Shown here: positions 10,315-25,455 of the stretch, piece after piece
How positions within the stretch are numbered: position 1 is the stretch's first letter
Layout of the letters: each line of letters opens with the position of its first letter
From: Megamerina dolium
Taxonomy: Eukaryota > Arthropoda > Insecta > Diptera > Megamerinidae
Assembly (NCBI GenBank): GCA_963854835.1
Contig: OY978526.1
Coordinates: forward strand, 88,939,846-89,003,845
Reading direction: 5' to 3'
DNA length: 64,000 bases
The notes under the pieces: model-generated
Database searches by the model: none
What the model was told of the DNA's origin: nothing
Seen by the model: only the letters and a program-made list of their open reading frames with translations
Position numbers and translations under genes: made by a program

Positions 10315-12335
10315 ACATATTTATATATTTATAAATATAGAAAATTTAAAGTATCCTTTTGGATAATTGAAATGGAAAGCTTTCAGACAATCATGCAACC
10401 ATTCAAATCAACTTCATTAATACATACAAGTATCTATGTGTATACTTACAAAGAATATCATTAAACTATTTTTATTCCACATCCACAATGATATATCTGT
10501 AATTACTACAACAGCAATGATATTGACTACATGTTTCATATTTTATATATATATTTTATACATGTAGAGTAGAAACTAAAATAATATTTCATTAATTTCG
10601 TCTGAGATCATTACACTTACACATCATTACCCACATCCAAATTTAGTCACACGTACAATACAATATATATAGTGTACTGTCAGTCACACCAAGTGAAACC
10701 ACTGAACGTCGTAACGTAACATACTCATTATTCGCGTGTAAGCAAGTGTGTGTAGTCACCCACAATATTACGACCACTATTGCATAGTCACACATCGCAA
10801 TACATATACTTGTATGTATGCATGTATGCATATATATATACGGTGTAACGTATACACACTTATTTGTTCATTCATTCTTCCTATAACTATGCTAATTTTA
10901 GCTCGTTTTGAAATCTACAAACACGTACATAAGCACATATATATGAATCCAGATGTGTGTGTGTGGAATACATATACTTCGTATACGTATAAAATACATA
11001 GCGGCATAGCGGCATATGGTACATATTTGCACTCTCACTTGCTTTAAAACACAAAAACGTAGCATATATGCAAGCGCATTCCCATGATATAAGCTGCCAT
11101 ATTAAAGTTAGTGCCACAGCGTTGTTGATAGCATTTAGGTGAATGGGTATGGGCGAGTGTGTGCTATGTTTTGTTGCGCTTTTCTAGAATCTATTTATGT
11201 GTAGTATTTGTTTTTTCGTTATTTTCTGTCCCAGGACATTCAAATATAAACGCATATATATATACACATATATACATATACTAGTTATATGTCCATATGT
11301 ATGTATGAGTACGTACCAGTATCATTAAATGTGTTTTCGTTTTGGAGAATCTCAGTTGTCGTTCTTGTTATGAATTTTTAAGTTCAAATGTTAGTGAGAA
11401 ATATTTTATGAAATCAACTCACGTTCATTTTCTGTTACTCTCACTCTTGCGCCGGTACTCTTCCAAGCAAAATACTTTTATGACGAAGTACGTATGTGTT
11501 TTGGTTTACCATTCGCCTTTGTTTTTTTTTTTCATATTTGATTTAATGGTGGTGTTAACATTTTTCATTCGTCGTATACCATCGCCTGTAGGAACAAACA
11601 GATCTTTGGCATCGTTGTTGAATTAAGGTGCTTAGCACTGGAAGCAGTAATGTTGCATAGGTGTTTTAAAAATGCATATACTATATGATTCATCTCAATG
11701 CACACATATGTGCACATACAGAGATACAGCAACATTTTTACATCCAGCAACTTTTTTTCGTTTCATCAGTTTACATGTAAAAAGTGTGATTCATCACTTT
11801 TTTTCTTTTAGTTTCCATTTTAGTATTTTGTTGTACTATTTTGTTTTATGCTTCAGTAGCAATTGATATGCTTGAGTTCATTAGTTGCCTTTGCTTTTCA
11901 CTATCTTCCTATCTATGTGAGAGTGTGTGTTGTTTTTCTACTATTTGTTACTGTATCATTGATATCATTAGTTTTGATAGCATACTTTTAGGTGCAGTCC
12001 CATATAGAATGCAAACAAGAATACTAAGAACAAACTAGTTCACTAGGAGTTTTTCTAACAAAATTTCTATAATTAAATGCAGAAAGTTAGAATAAAAGTT
12101 TTTTTTTTTTTTCAACTAATACTGTGTTAAATTGTTAAATTAACATTGGTAAAATGCTTTAACATATGCTGGCATCTATGTGAAAATAAAATTTAAATTG
12201 ATTTAGAGAAATTTTATTATAACTTTATCAACAATTTTTGTACTTAAGTGCATTCTTAAAATACACATAAAATGTATAATGGATTTCAATATGTTGTAAA
12301 ATAATTTTATTAGGTATATAATGGTCATTAGGTGT
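10315..12335. other. Non-coding stretch, microsatellite-like
   Basis: No gene is recognised. ATGTATGCATGTATGCATAT-type runs occur at 10810-10850 and 11255-11300, with T-rich runs near 11520 and 12100. The open frames in this region have no family similarity that I can see. Confidence 0.5.
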
Positions 12336-12339
12336 TTAG

Positions 12340-13490
12340 GTAGTAACCAAACATCATAATTTCGATGAATTTGGTTGTTATGGATTTTTTGTTTCTCAGA
12401 AGCGTATGCTATATTTCTACAGAAGCTCATACAGGCTTCGCTTTGGTATTTCCTAAGGTTGTATTTATAAGTTTTGAGGGCCGATTTGTTGTAACCCACC
12501 CAATCTGAGTCTAGGTGAGAGCTTTTAGCACAATTGAAGAGCTTGCGACAGTATTTTTTCAAACTATCAAGCGCGCGATTCCACCATGGAGGTTTTCCTT
12601 TCTCGAATGCCTTGTTCAGAGTTTTTGTGAGGCAGCAGACTGTGGCGTCTATCAGATATGCGTTAGTTATAGCAAAAGGCGCTTCGTATAGATTAGAATT
12701 AACTAACTCCCGAGAAGCGTGAACAGTTTCATCTTTTTGGGGTTTCTAAAGACCACTGCGACAGGAGGTTTAAAATCTATGGCATACTGTATGTATCTAT
12801 AATCAGAGAAGGAGTGCTGATCCAATACTCACTAGTTTTTTATATGTTCAACAATGCCTTCGGTGGCAAGAGTTAAGTCTAGAACTTCCTCTCAATTTTT
12901 TGTTATGAAAGTTGAGATATCTTCCCTGTTACACACTAGAAGCTTTATTGCAAGAATACAATTAAACAGTGACTCGCCTCTGTCGATAATATCTCCGCTT
13001 CCCCCAATTCGTATGGTGCGCGTTGGCATTACATCCTATTATGAGTTCAAACCTGGACTTTTGGGCATGTTCTATCAGATGCTTAAGGTTACTTAGTGGT
13101 GGTGATTGCTGGTGGTCGTACACGAGGTGCCCTTAGTCCACTGACCATGTTTTCAACTGTCCACGACTCTTGGACCCCAGAACGATGTCTTCACCGTCGG
13201 CTTCTAGACGAAGAATTAGAGCGGCTGAGGCCGCCATAGACTTGTGCAGGTTTATGTGGACTCAATGAAACATCACCGCTGCCAGTGGTCACTTTCGCTT
13301 GCACGACAATGACGTTGACCTCATCGCGTTCAAAATCCGATTCACACAGCCCTGCAGCATCGGACTCTGCGAAGAACGAGTCGCGCGAGTCCTGCTGCAC
13401 AAGCATTCTGGCGCTGGTAGGGAGCGTCTCCTCCGTTTCCATCCGCTTTCCCACCAACTGAAAATGCTACAACAAATAATTCTTAATTAA
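12340..13490 (-). pseudogene. LINE endonuclease-domain relic (I/R1/LOA group)
   Basis: The minus strand preserves the C-terminal half of an apurinic-type endonuclease domain and the linker to reverse transcriptase. Around 13050-13010 it reads LIIGCNANAHHT followed by WG, the usual (G)D.NAHH...WG motif with Asp replaced by Asn. Around 12960-12840 come RGESLFN and EEVLDLTLA. Around 12810-12780 is a SDH.YI-like segment, and at 12200-12562 is the linker with KKYCRKLFNCAKSS and KYQSEACMSFC, which matches the basic linker of such ORF2s. Upstream, 13190-13457 is an open minus-strand frame of 88 residues rich in Ser, Glu and Asp that may be the ORF1/ORF2 junction. Many frameshifts are present. Confidence 0.65.
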
Positions 13491-16500
<3,010 letters not shown>

Positions 16501-16506
16501 CGAGGC

Positions 16507-17125
16507 TGTCAATATTCGACTGCTCGGTTAAAGTAGTCGCCTGCAAGCCCTCAGCTTTGCCCGAGATTAGTTTGACCAACCGTATATATCGTACCAGGAG
16601 CAACCATACGCCATCCCGTTGGTTGTTCCTATATATTGCTATAAAAAGGTCTCCCTCTTCTAGGTGTGAGACCAGAGCGCTGTATACAGGAGACCTCTGT
16701 GTCAGGTCACACTACACAATTATCAGTCGCTTGGAGTCGCTTCTGCTGGGACAGATCTACCAGACGACCGATTCGTTAGGTGCGACCAGGTGACACTAGT
16801 CAATCGTATAAATCCTCATTATATAAGTAAGTTTAGCTAGGGTTAGGTATTCTATTAAGGCATAGGGTAAGAGATCTTGAAAATTGTAAAAAAAAAAAGG
16901 AAAATAAAAACGAAGAAAAAAAAAAGAAAATAAAACAAACTAGTAGTAGTTCCATCGGTACCGAGCCGAACACTCTTCTAGTGTCGGTGAATTGATTGAC
17001 AATAGGCAATCGTACAGAATTCGGTCCTTCTTCTACAATAAAAATTTTTTACGCTGTCCTCTCTTGTTTGACTCTGACTGATTGAGTAATATCCCAGCTG
17101 GGAAACAAATGGCACGCCTTACAAA
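16507..17125 (+). mobile_element. Possible solo LTR or promoter-bearing repeat
   Basis: This block is richer in G and C than its flanks. It has a TATA-like CTATAAAAAG at about 16638-16647, an initiator-like ATCAGTCGCTT about 80 bases downstream, A-rich sequence near 16890-16935, and AATAAAA at about 17038 followed by a T/GT-rich stretch. That order (TATA box, start, poly(A) signal, short downstream part) is what an LTR shows. However, I could not find matching TG...CA ends, a target duplication or an internal retrotransposon domain. It could also be a decayed promoter or another repeat. Confidence 0.3.
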
Positions 17126-18386
17126 CTGTCACACTCTTATTATGTTATTGTTCATTATAGTTTGACATTTCACAATTTAAAGACTTAGCCTAGCAAAATG
17201 TCTACAAATTATTCAGTTATATTACAAAAATCAGTCATTTGCTATGCAGCTTACGGCCATGGCATTATTGTGAAAACTATTCTGTGAACTAAAGAAAGTG
17301 AGGCTAAATATAGTTCAAAGTCTATATAGCCGGTTACTACTGATGCCTTAGAATGGACCATATTCGGTGTAGTTACGGGCAACATTTGAATGAAATAATC
17401 TTTCAAACATAAATTTTAATAATGGTTCTTTTTTATAATAATAAAGATTAATTTGAACATAATAATTAAGTATTTTCTACAATAGTTGATATTTTTATTT
17501 CAATTAAAATTTAAAATCAATTGTTCAGAGCGATAATTTCAAGTTTCCCTATATAAGTCCCTTTGGCTCCATTTAGAAATATAGGTAATGCTTTTTTTTT
17601 TTTGGATCATGTACAGCATAAAATTCTAAATTTACGAATATGTTTTTAAAATATATGTGATATAAATATAAGTTGAAGGCGTTATATATAGCTTTAGGCG
17701 TAAAGCATAAACATTTTTACAACATTTCCGTTTCCATTGCCATCTATGTTAGTACTTATATGATTATTTGAATAGAAGGAATCATATTTCTTATTCATAC
17801 ATTCATTGGAATGTGTGTTTAATTTCCTTGATTCCTTAGAAAAGTAGAAAAACAACAACAACAACAACAACAAGAATGATAATAAAAGATGTCAAAATAT
17901 TTTATTTGTTTCTTTTGTTTGTCGTCTAGCATACTTTTAGGCTGAATTGTGGAAAAAATTCTTTATACATACAGTAATACAATGGTAAAGTTGTAAATGT
18001 GTTGTACTCATATACTCATATATATAACACAAATACAATAAAATCCGGAAATGAAAGGAAATGAATATAGCAAACGCACCGTAACACAATTGTTGGTGTA
18101 GGTAAGTGCTGTGACAAAACCAAACGGCACACAAATAAAATATATGACAACATACAATACAAAAAAAAAGAAAAATAAATACACCTAACCTATACATATA
18201 TATCACATCAAAATTCATATATATATATGTATATATATATATTTCTAAACTTTGCGTTAGCATCGTAACAAACATTAAAGAAGGTCATTGCACGTAACAT
18301 TTGAGGGTTTATTTGATTTCACTGGTGGTTGCCATATCTCTCTATACATATGCGTGTTGAAGTGTTTTTGTATGCGTGTGATTTTT
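17126..18386. other. AT-rich non-coding stretch
   Basis: No gene is recognised. It contains an AAC run near 17852-17873 and TA-rich stretches near 18215-18242. Confidence 0.5.
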
Positions 18387-18520
18387 ATACCCTGCATAAT
18401 GCAATATGCATGGTATATTCATTTCGGTCAGATGTTTGTGTCCACTTGAAGGAATCTCCGGAGATATAGACATGGATATATATTCGTGATCAGCGTCGAT
18501 TAAATTTTCGATTTAACGAT

Positions 18521-18567
18521 GTCCGTCCGTCCGTCCGTCCGTCCGTCCGTCCGTCCGTCTGTCTGTC
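18521..18567. repeat. (GTCC)n with terminal (GTCT)n
   Basis: Tandem tetranucleotides of the GTCY type inside the DINE-1-like element. Such GTCY runs are a standing part of mini-me/DINE-1 elements. Confidence 0.95.
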
Positions 18568-18688
18568 ACCTGGCTGGTTCGCACGATAACTTGAGTAAAT
18601 ATTGAGCTATTTCGATGAAATTTGGCATAAGTAATCTATGATCCAAGGGTACGGAGGGGATTGATATTGGGCATGATCGGTCAATAAC

Positions 18689-19770
18689 CACGCCCACACC
18701 AAGCATTCAAAGCGACTAACCTCGAAATTTTCAAAATCTTTAACTTACTATAACTCACACAATATACCACTTGGGACAACAATATTTTGCACATAGAGTT
18801 ATATTATACTACTATATAATCTCACCAAAAGTGGATGAGCCACGCCTACTTTCTAGCGTAGCTCCCATACAAAGTGTCTGTACTTCTTTTAAATTGAAAC
18901 TGCTGTAACTTCTACAATCTTCTGTCTAGAATAACCATAATTGACACTTAGATTAACACGGAGGTCAGAAATAATATGGCAGAAAATCAATGTGCCACGC
19001 CCACTCCTTTTTGGTTCTCCCATACAAAGTTGCGGAAATTAAAAAAAATGTTACCGGTTATAACTTGCAAACTATTCAGCGTAGAATAACGAGATTTAAG
19101 GTGTGGATTAGTATTGTACGAGCAACTAGGCTCACAGAAAATAGGCGCACCACGCCCAGTGTTTATCGTAGCCCCCATACAAATTTTAAATTGAAACAGC
19201 TGTAACTTCGGCAATCTTCTGTCTAGAATAACCATAATTGACACTTAAATTAATATCGTAGTCGGCAATAATCTGGCAGAAAATCAGTGTGCCACGCCCA
19301 CTCCTTCATGGGTCTCCCATACAAAGTCGAGTGAATTAAACTAAAATTTTAAACTCCATAACTTACAAACCATTTAGCCTAGGACAACGAGACTTAGGGT
19401 ATGGATTAGTATTGTACGATCAACTAGGCTCACAGAAAATGGGCGCACCACGCCCAGTGTTTATCGTAGCCCCCATACAAATTTTAAATTGAAACAGCTG
19501 TAACTTAGGCAATCTTATGTCTACAATAACCATAATTGACACTTAAATTAATATCGTAGTCGGAAATAATCTGGCGAAAAATCAGCGTACCACGCCCACT
19601 TCTTATTGGGGCTCCCATACAAAGTTGAGGAAATTAAACAAAAATGTTAACCACCATAACTTAGAAACTATTCAACTTAGGACACCAAATTTAAGGTGTG
19701 GATTAACATTGAAAAATTAATTGGATTTACTAGAAAGTGGTAAGCCACGCCCACTTTTTATATAGCTCCC
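18689..19770 (+). repeat. About 150-bp tandem repeat array, about 8 units, partly dimeric
   Basis: The anchor CACGCCCAC (one variant CACGCCTAC) recurs at 18689, 18841, 18996, 19151, 19293, 19449, 19591 and 19746, that is every 142-156 bp. In most units it is followed 20-25 bases later by TCCCATAC or CCCCATAC. Units alternate: those at 18841, 19151 and 19449 share TTTAAATTGAAAC.GCTGTAAC, while those at 18996, 19293 and 19591 share AAAATC....GCCACGCCCACT.C. The higher-order period is therefore about 300 bp. Confidence 0.85.
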
Positions 19771-19989
19771 ATACTAAGCCTCGGAATTATCTTAAAATCC
19801 CTTTACTTCGTCAAAGTCAACCATATTTCGGGTGTAAATTAGTAGTATATGCAAAAATTGTTTCTCGAAAAGTGGAAATAAAAGAAAAGTTGGATATTCG
19901 AGTAAACTTTTTATATATAAATCTACATATGCAGGGTATAGTTTGGTCGGCCCCAGCCGACTGTAAGGAGATTTTTATTTTTATTTTTA

Positions 19990-21000
19990 TTTTTTTTTTT
20001 CACAGTTTCTTGTTTCCTATACAATCTTGTTATATGTATTTTTTTTTTTGTGTACTCCATTATAAATGTGCGTGTTTCTAAATGTCATCTTAAATCGCCT
20101 AAAGATCTAGAAATCTAAAAAATTACTTTTGAAAAATGTCAGTTTTTTATATGTATGCAATGTATATTCATTTTTTCTTTTTGTTTTTCTGTGAAAAATA
20201 GTGAACCAGAAATATAATCATTAATATTAATTTCATTTTTCTTGTTTTCCTTGCAGGTATGTATTTTATGTTGGACATTTGTATGAAGTTTCAAATTAAT
20301 TATGAAATTAAGTAAGTAAACGAAATTTGAGTAGAAAGCTTTATTTCAGAAGTTTAAGGTTCTTTACACACTCAGTTGAAATTAAAGTGTCGTGTGCTTA
20401 ATAATCAAGCGGTAATATTAAAGTAATAAAAAACAATTTAATAAAATAAAATAAAAAATTTACAATAATAATAATAATAATAATGATAATATAAAACAGA
20501 CTTTTACAAAATAATATTGACAAAATCAACAATGTTATATCGATTAAAAATAATATCTGACTTGACTTCAGTGACAAACAGTGTTCTAAAGAAATCTCAA
20601 TTATTTGAATTATAGAATCTACATTCTTGCTATACAAATTATATATACTGGTTCTCAGTGGCAATAATCTTTTGGTGTCACATTTTTTCAGAAAATTCTT
20701 CTAAAGCTCCTTGACAAACTTTTCTATGTCCAATGTTCATTTTCGAAGAAATTGTTAACTAGAGAAAGAACATTATTTTCTTTAAAAAAAAAAAAAATAA
20801 TATTAAGTAATAAATAATAACAATAAATAAACGCCTCTAATAAATTACTAATACTAGCAAGCCAGACGGACTTGCCTCGGCATTTCGGGGGAAGTCAGAA
20901 ACTCGACTCAAGAAGGTTTACATATGATATTTCATCTATTACCGCTACATTTTTTCGTTAAATGATGTGCTGCAAAATGGGTTCTCAGATTAAGGGACCC
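19990..21000. other. AT-rich non-coding stretch around the splice-like motif
   Basis: Apart from the splice-like motif and an (AAT)n run at about 20463-20484, nothing is recognised. Confidence 0.5.
20222..20262 (+). promoter_or_regulatory. Candidate recursive (zero-exon) splice site
   Basis: A pyrimidine tract (TTTCATTTTTCTTGTTTTCC) runs into TTGCAG directly followed by GTATGT, with the junction at 20256/20257. A branch-like TTAAT precedes the tract. Juxtaposed 3' and 5' splice sites of this form (Yn-NCAG|GTRWGT) mark ratchet points in long fly introns. There is no exon evidence in the window, so this is a motif-only call. Confidence 0.35.
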
Positions 21001-21004
21001 CAAA

Positions 21005-21670
21005 ATGTGAAAATTGGCCAACTATGGACACAGTAAGATTCTAGATGATTTCAAAGGGAGGGACTGTGTAGTGGTGGGGGTTCTTAATACAACCACAGGT
21101 TACATGACATCAGTTTTGGACTTTAATACAAGAATTCCTATCTTCTATCCGACCAGGAAAAACTGGAAGCCACACTGTGCACTGCGTGATTCATGCATAA
21201 CCATTTACACAGACGGCTCGAAGATGGACAGAGGGACGGGAGCGGGAATTTTTTGAGAAAACCTGTATTGCGGAATGTCATTTCGACTTCCTGACGCTTG
21301 CAGTGTTTTTCACAGTCAAGTCTAAAATCTTGCTGAAATGCCGAGCTTCATTATGTGACATGTGGAAACCACAGAGTCTCTCTTTGCTGGGTTCCTGAAC
21401 ATAATGATATTGAAGGGAACGACTAAGCAGCAGACGAAATGGCCAGGGGGATCTTGTACAAGTATGGACGTCAATGAGGCCGATGACTCAGTACAAATTC
21501 TGCTTTGCGAACTGTTTGGGTGTATAGAAAAAATAGTTGTCATGAACGCGAACAGCTTGTGGACTAGCCGAGAGGATTGTAAGGTGTCCAGGACTATATG
21601 GCCTAGGCTAGACATAAGAAGAATGAGGGTAGTTCTGTCCTTAGTGAAGCATGCAGTTAGAATTTTCTAA
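21005..21670 (+). pseudogene. RNase H-bearing LINE relic, plus strand
   Basis: The fragment begins in a region encoding KPHCALRDSC, then ITIYTDGSKMDRGTGAGIF (first catalytic Asp of RNase H) at about 21197-21256 and FRLPDACSVFHSQV. After an internal deletion comes SLCWVPEHNDIEGND (about 21378-21423), followed by a diverged tail ending near 21665. The Glu and middle Asp segments are lost. Stops (for example TGA after AGIF) and frameshifts interrupt it. It belongs to the same broad I/R1/LOA group as the relics at 5.6, 34.2, 52, 56 and 57 kb, but is clearly a separate copy. Confidence 0.7.
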
Positions 21671-21684
21671 CTAAAGTAAGAACA

Positions 21685-22640
21685 ATGCTGAAGAACAAAA
21701 AAAAAAAAAAAATAAAAATTAAAAGGACGAAATTTTATCCATACAAGAATTCAACATATTTGCATTGATTCCATTTGTATACCACTCTTAGTCATACTGC
21801 TTTGGATAGTAGCTGGAGTATGCTTTTTTTTTGATGCTCTGCATACCTTTGTACCAGTGCAAAGGCTACGTAGGTACTTACATATACCATAAAACCTTAC
21901 TATCAACATTGATATACAAATTTGTCCTTTGGATGCGCTTCATTTAAATTCATTCGCGTTTTTTTTTTCTTGTCGCTGGTTTTGTCTCTCTCTTCTTCTT
22001 CTTCTTTTTGCGCCTTAACAACGTGTGGTGACATTGTCCTTTTTCGTTTACGTGCGACTACAATCAGATAGATGTGAGTGAGTATGCGGCATATGTTCGA
22101 ACCAACATGTTTAATACTAAATTTATGCAAAAGGTGGTAAATAAGTACACATAGTAGTTGGTGGGAGGTAAACTCGACTCGAGAGGATTTAAAATGGGCA
22201 TGCATGGGAGTAGAATAGGTGTGATTATAATTTTAACGCCATTTGTTCTGACTTTGTCGACAAGGAATTGTGTGTCTGTGTAATTTTTTATTTTTTTTTT
22301 TTAATTTTGTCATAATCTGACCTTTTAGTGCTTTACTGGATAAATGTGTGGTATATTAAATATGATGAGATATTGTAGATTTCTATATGTTAAAGACAAA
22401 ATTCATTTATAGTAAATAGTTGAAAAATATAAAAAATATAAGGATAACAACGTCTACTGAGGGAATATTTAAAATGCAGAATTGACAACAAATAGAAAAG
22501 AACGGCATTAAAATCACTATTATGCTTTTACGCTTACTCATTCATTAACTCAATTTCTACCAAGCCAGAAAAAATATATAGCATAATTGAAAATAAAATT
22601 TGTGCAAATACACAATTTTCTATAAGCTTTTTTCGAAACC
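21685..22640. other. AT-rich non-coding stretch
   Basis: No gene is recognised. A TTC-rich run lies near 21990-22007. Confidence 0.5.
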
Positions 22641-22659
22641 TAATTTACTTTAATATTTT

Positions 22660-23150
22660 TGACATTCTGATATTTGCAATTAGTTTTTGAAATGCCTGTA
22701 ATTTCACCTAGCTCACGCATTTTCAGCCAGCGATCAACCCATACCATTTTTTGGATTTTATTAACCTTGTTTGGCGTGGCCACCTCAATTCGTTGACCAC
22801 TGCGGTGTTCGTCTTGACAGCTCGTACGAAACTCTGCCACCCAATATTTTATGGTCATGAACGAAGGAACAGGCTCCCGCAGAGTAGAATCTAGTTCGGC
22901 TTTAATATTCGTTGCACTGAGACCTTTCAAGTGAAAGTATTGAATTATATACGGGTGACCAATTTTTTCATGTTTATAAATTCACTGAGGTCGTTAACTT
23001 TCGATGGCTCCAAAAAAAATACTAAACAACTTGGCGCCTTGAAACTTAAAGCATATGTGTTATAAGGTTGCCAATTTTTTTTTTTAAATTTTTTTCAAAC
23101 TACCGCCGCCATTTATTTGTCAGGTCGGGTAGTTCTGGGACCGTCTGCGT
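22660..23150 (-). mobile_element. Irritans-like mariner remnant, transposase N-terminus only
   Basis: The right end carries the outward sequence CGGTCCCAGAACTACCCGAC (reverse complement of about 23123-23142), shared with the mariner ends at 53.6 and 62.07 kb. Minus-strand coding runs LSATNIKAELDST, PSFMTIKYWVAEF, SCQDEHRSGQ and MRELGEITGISK, the helix-turn-helix DNA-binding half of the transposase. It is cut off near 22660 before the catalytic domain; the left end is not recognisable. Compared with the 53-kb copy, a few residues are deleted after WVAEF. Confidence 0.75.
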
Positions 23151-23154
23151 ATAT

Positions 23155-25450
23155 TATGCAAACTTCATTTTTGACCAATTTTAAATTTTTTCATTCTATT
23201 CTCATTTCCTTTATTTTTATTTTCTTCTTCTTTTCTTTTTTTCTGTTTTGTTTGTTTTTTATATTTTTTTTGTTCACTTTATGTAAATTTCCATCCTCTC
23301 TTCCTGCAATAAGAATAATGTTTTGGTTTCTTTTGTCATTACTGTGGTTGTTTAACGTTACGCATATCGTTGTTACAGATTTTGTTATTGTTGTTGCTGT
23401 TGTTGTTGTTGTTGTTGTGTTTGATGTAATCATTTTCCCAACACACGTATTTTAATTATTAATTTTTACAGTGAATTTTAAAGTTTGAGGTTTATCCATA
23501 GGATAAAACTGTTTTGTTGCGGTAATAATTTAAGTACAATAATATCTTATTTTTTTTGTTTGTTTTTGAAATTTTGTTTTTTATTTAATTTTATCACCTT
23601 TATGAGGGCAATTTCATGTTAATTACAAAGCAATTATATTATTCGACACACACACGTCAATAAACAACAATAATAAACATTTTTAGATTATCAACAATTT
23701 GCACAAAATTTATAAAAATTTTACGTAATAATTGATAAAATTTTATCAATCTCAATTCTCTGTTTAAATTAAAATTATAATAATTTTGAATTAATTTAAT
23801 TTCATTTAATTTATTATTATTAATTTAATTATTATAATTATTTCTAAATACAATGATCATCAATATAAAATTAATTGGTGATGATAGACTAATTCACCTG
23901 GAAGACTTTTGTCTACTTTTGTTATACTAACTTCGGGTCGCCCTGCCCTACTTACTCTATATTATGCTATTTTCAATGGCAAACCATCTGTGACTTTGTG
24001 TATTTTCAGGACTTTTTCACAGAGTTTTATCGAAAGCATTTTAAGCAGCTGGAGGAACAAACTGCTTGATTTTCCCAACGAAATGTGTTCGATCTTGCGA
24101 TTCAATAAACTCTAAATGTTTCCTTCGGTCCAATAGAATTCCAAATATTCATAGAAAACAGAAATGTTGTCAAAGCAACTGGAGTTCAATAGTGCATGAT
24201 TAATGTCAAGAGAAAAAATGTTGCATGACTTCTTCTGGACTCATATACATGTCTATATACATGTAGCTACATAGATCTGTGAATATATGTGGACTCATAT
24301 ACATGTTTATATGCATGTAGCTACATATATCTGTGAATATATATGCGGAATTTAAGTTACCACTGTAAGTAAGAACGTATATGGGGGAAATATGAAAATA
24401 AAAATAAAATAAATATTTTCTAAAAATTAATGTTTAATCATGTGCAAAGGAAGTGAAATAGAAGATCATAAGATAAACATAAAACTAACATAATATACTG
24501 TTCACATGATGCAAGGAGTTGGGTTGAGTTGATAGTTTGCAATAGTATTTAATCGCATTTATTAGTTGAGTAGAATTTTAACAAAGCAAACCCAATGTAC
24601 GCGCACACAACTCTACATACATAATTTGTTTCGTCGCACACACACACATATTTAGAAAAAAAAAAATTCAACTAGGGCACTATATGCATACATATATGTT
24701 GAATATATGCATACACATGCAGTGTCAACACTTAACCCAATCAACCTATAAAATGGACACATATGTATGTACATAGTGCAGTTCAATGTGAGTATACCAA
24801 GTAAGTGTGTGTGTGTGTGTGTGCATATAATGAAACATATAAAAATAGTAAAGTGTATCAGGAAGCAATACACATTAAATACATTTTCAAGCATTCACAT
24901 GTACTATGATACTATACTGGTTACACTCATATGGTCGTGGATAGTTTCTGTGTCAGCTTTGATTTTTCTTTTTTTTTTACTGCTAAAGTGCAAAAAAAGA
25001 AGATAAAATAATGTCATGTTTAGTTTAAGTGACTGTGCAGTGCTTGTGCTCTGTACTCCGACATATTTTCCAGTGTCCATTTGTTGATATATACGAGAAT
25101 GTATATATTCATTGTATCCCTGCAACATATTTTATGTTCTGGTCTAAATACTACCGATTCGTGAGGATATTATAAATTCACAATTTATACTAAATCTTCT
25201 TTATTTCGCTGGGAAGGCATAAAAAAAAAAATTTTAGCATTTGATATAATAATTGCGTTATTCAGAATTGATGCGTGCTGCAAAACAAATATTTAAAATC
25301 GTTAGACAAAAAGGACATAAAAAATATAAGTCAGTCATTACCATATTTCCCATACATTCTTCCCATACTGTGCTATTGAAAGATTCAAAATCAAAAATTT
25401 TTATCTTAGTAGCTCTGATTTCAATGTCAGAAAATATTATGTATCAGTTA
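23155..25450. other. AT-rich non-coding stretch
   Basis: No gene is recognised. It holds a (TTG)n run at about 23387-23417, a 54-bp tandem duplication (listed), a (GT)n run at about 24806-24823 and many T or A runs. Confidence 0.5.
24237..24344. repeat. Tandem duplication, 2 x 54 bp
   Basis: The unit starting GGACTCATATACATGT at 24237 is repeated at 24291 with few changes, including ATGTAGCTACATA.ATCTGTGAA in both. Confidence 0.85.
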
Positions 25451-25455
25451 TAAAA

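Larger units (their letters stand above)
18387..19970 (+). mobile_element. DINE-1/Helentron-like non-autonomous element with central tandem repeats
   Basis: The structure fits the DINE-1 (mini-me) type known from flies. A subterminal ATACCCTGCAT at 18387-18397 has its exact complement ATGCAGGGTAT at 19929-19939. A (GTCC)n/(GTCT)n microsatellite at 18521-18567 is followed by conserved sequence (ACGATAACTTGAGTAAAT...). The middle is a tandem array. Close to the right end is a GTCGGC-CCCA-GCCGAC hairpin (19946-19961), as expected near a Helitron-type 3' end. There is no coding capacity. The exact outer ends are not fixed because such elements insert without target duplication. Assignment rests on structure and remembered family traits. 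Confidence 0.7.

Noticed and set aside
23909..24115. Open frame possibly derived from a SINE or transposase (TTTTCACAGAGTTTTATCG)
   Set aside because: One shared word with the SINE body is not enough; the surrounding bases do not align.
24605..24660. CRISPR-like short repeats and other prokaryotic arrays
   Set aside because: Only CA/GT microsatellites are present; no spaced identical repeats exist anywhere in the window and the sequence is clearly eukaryotic.
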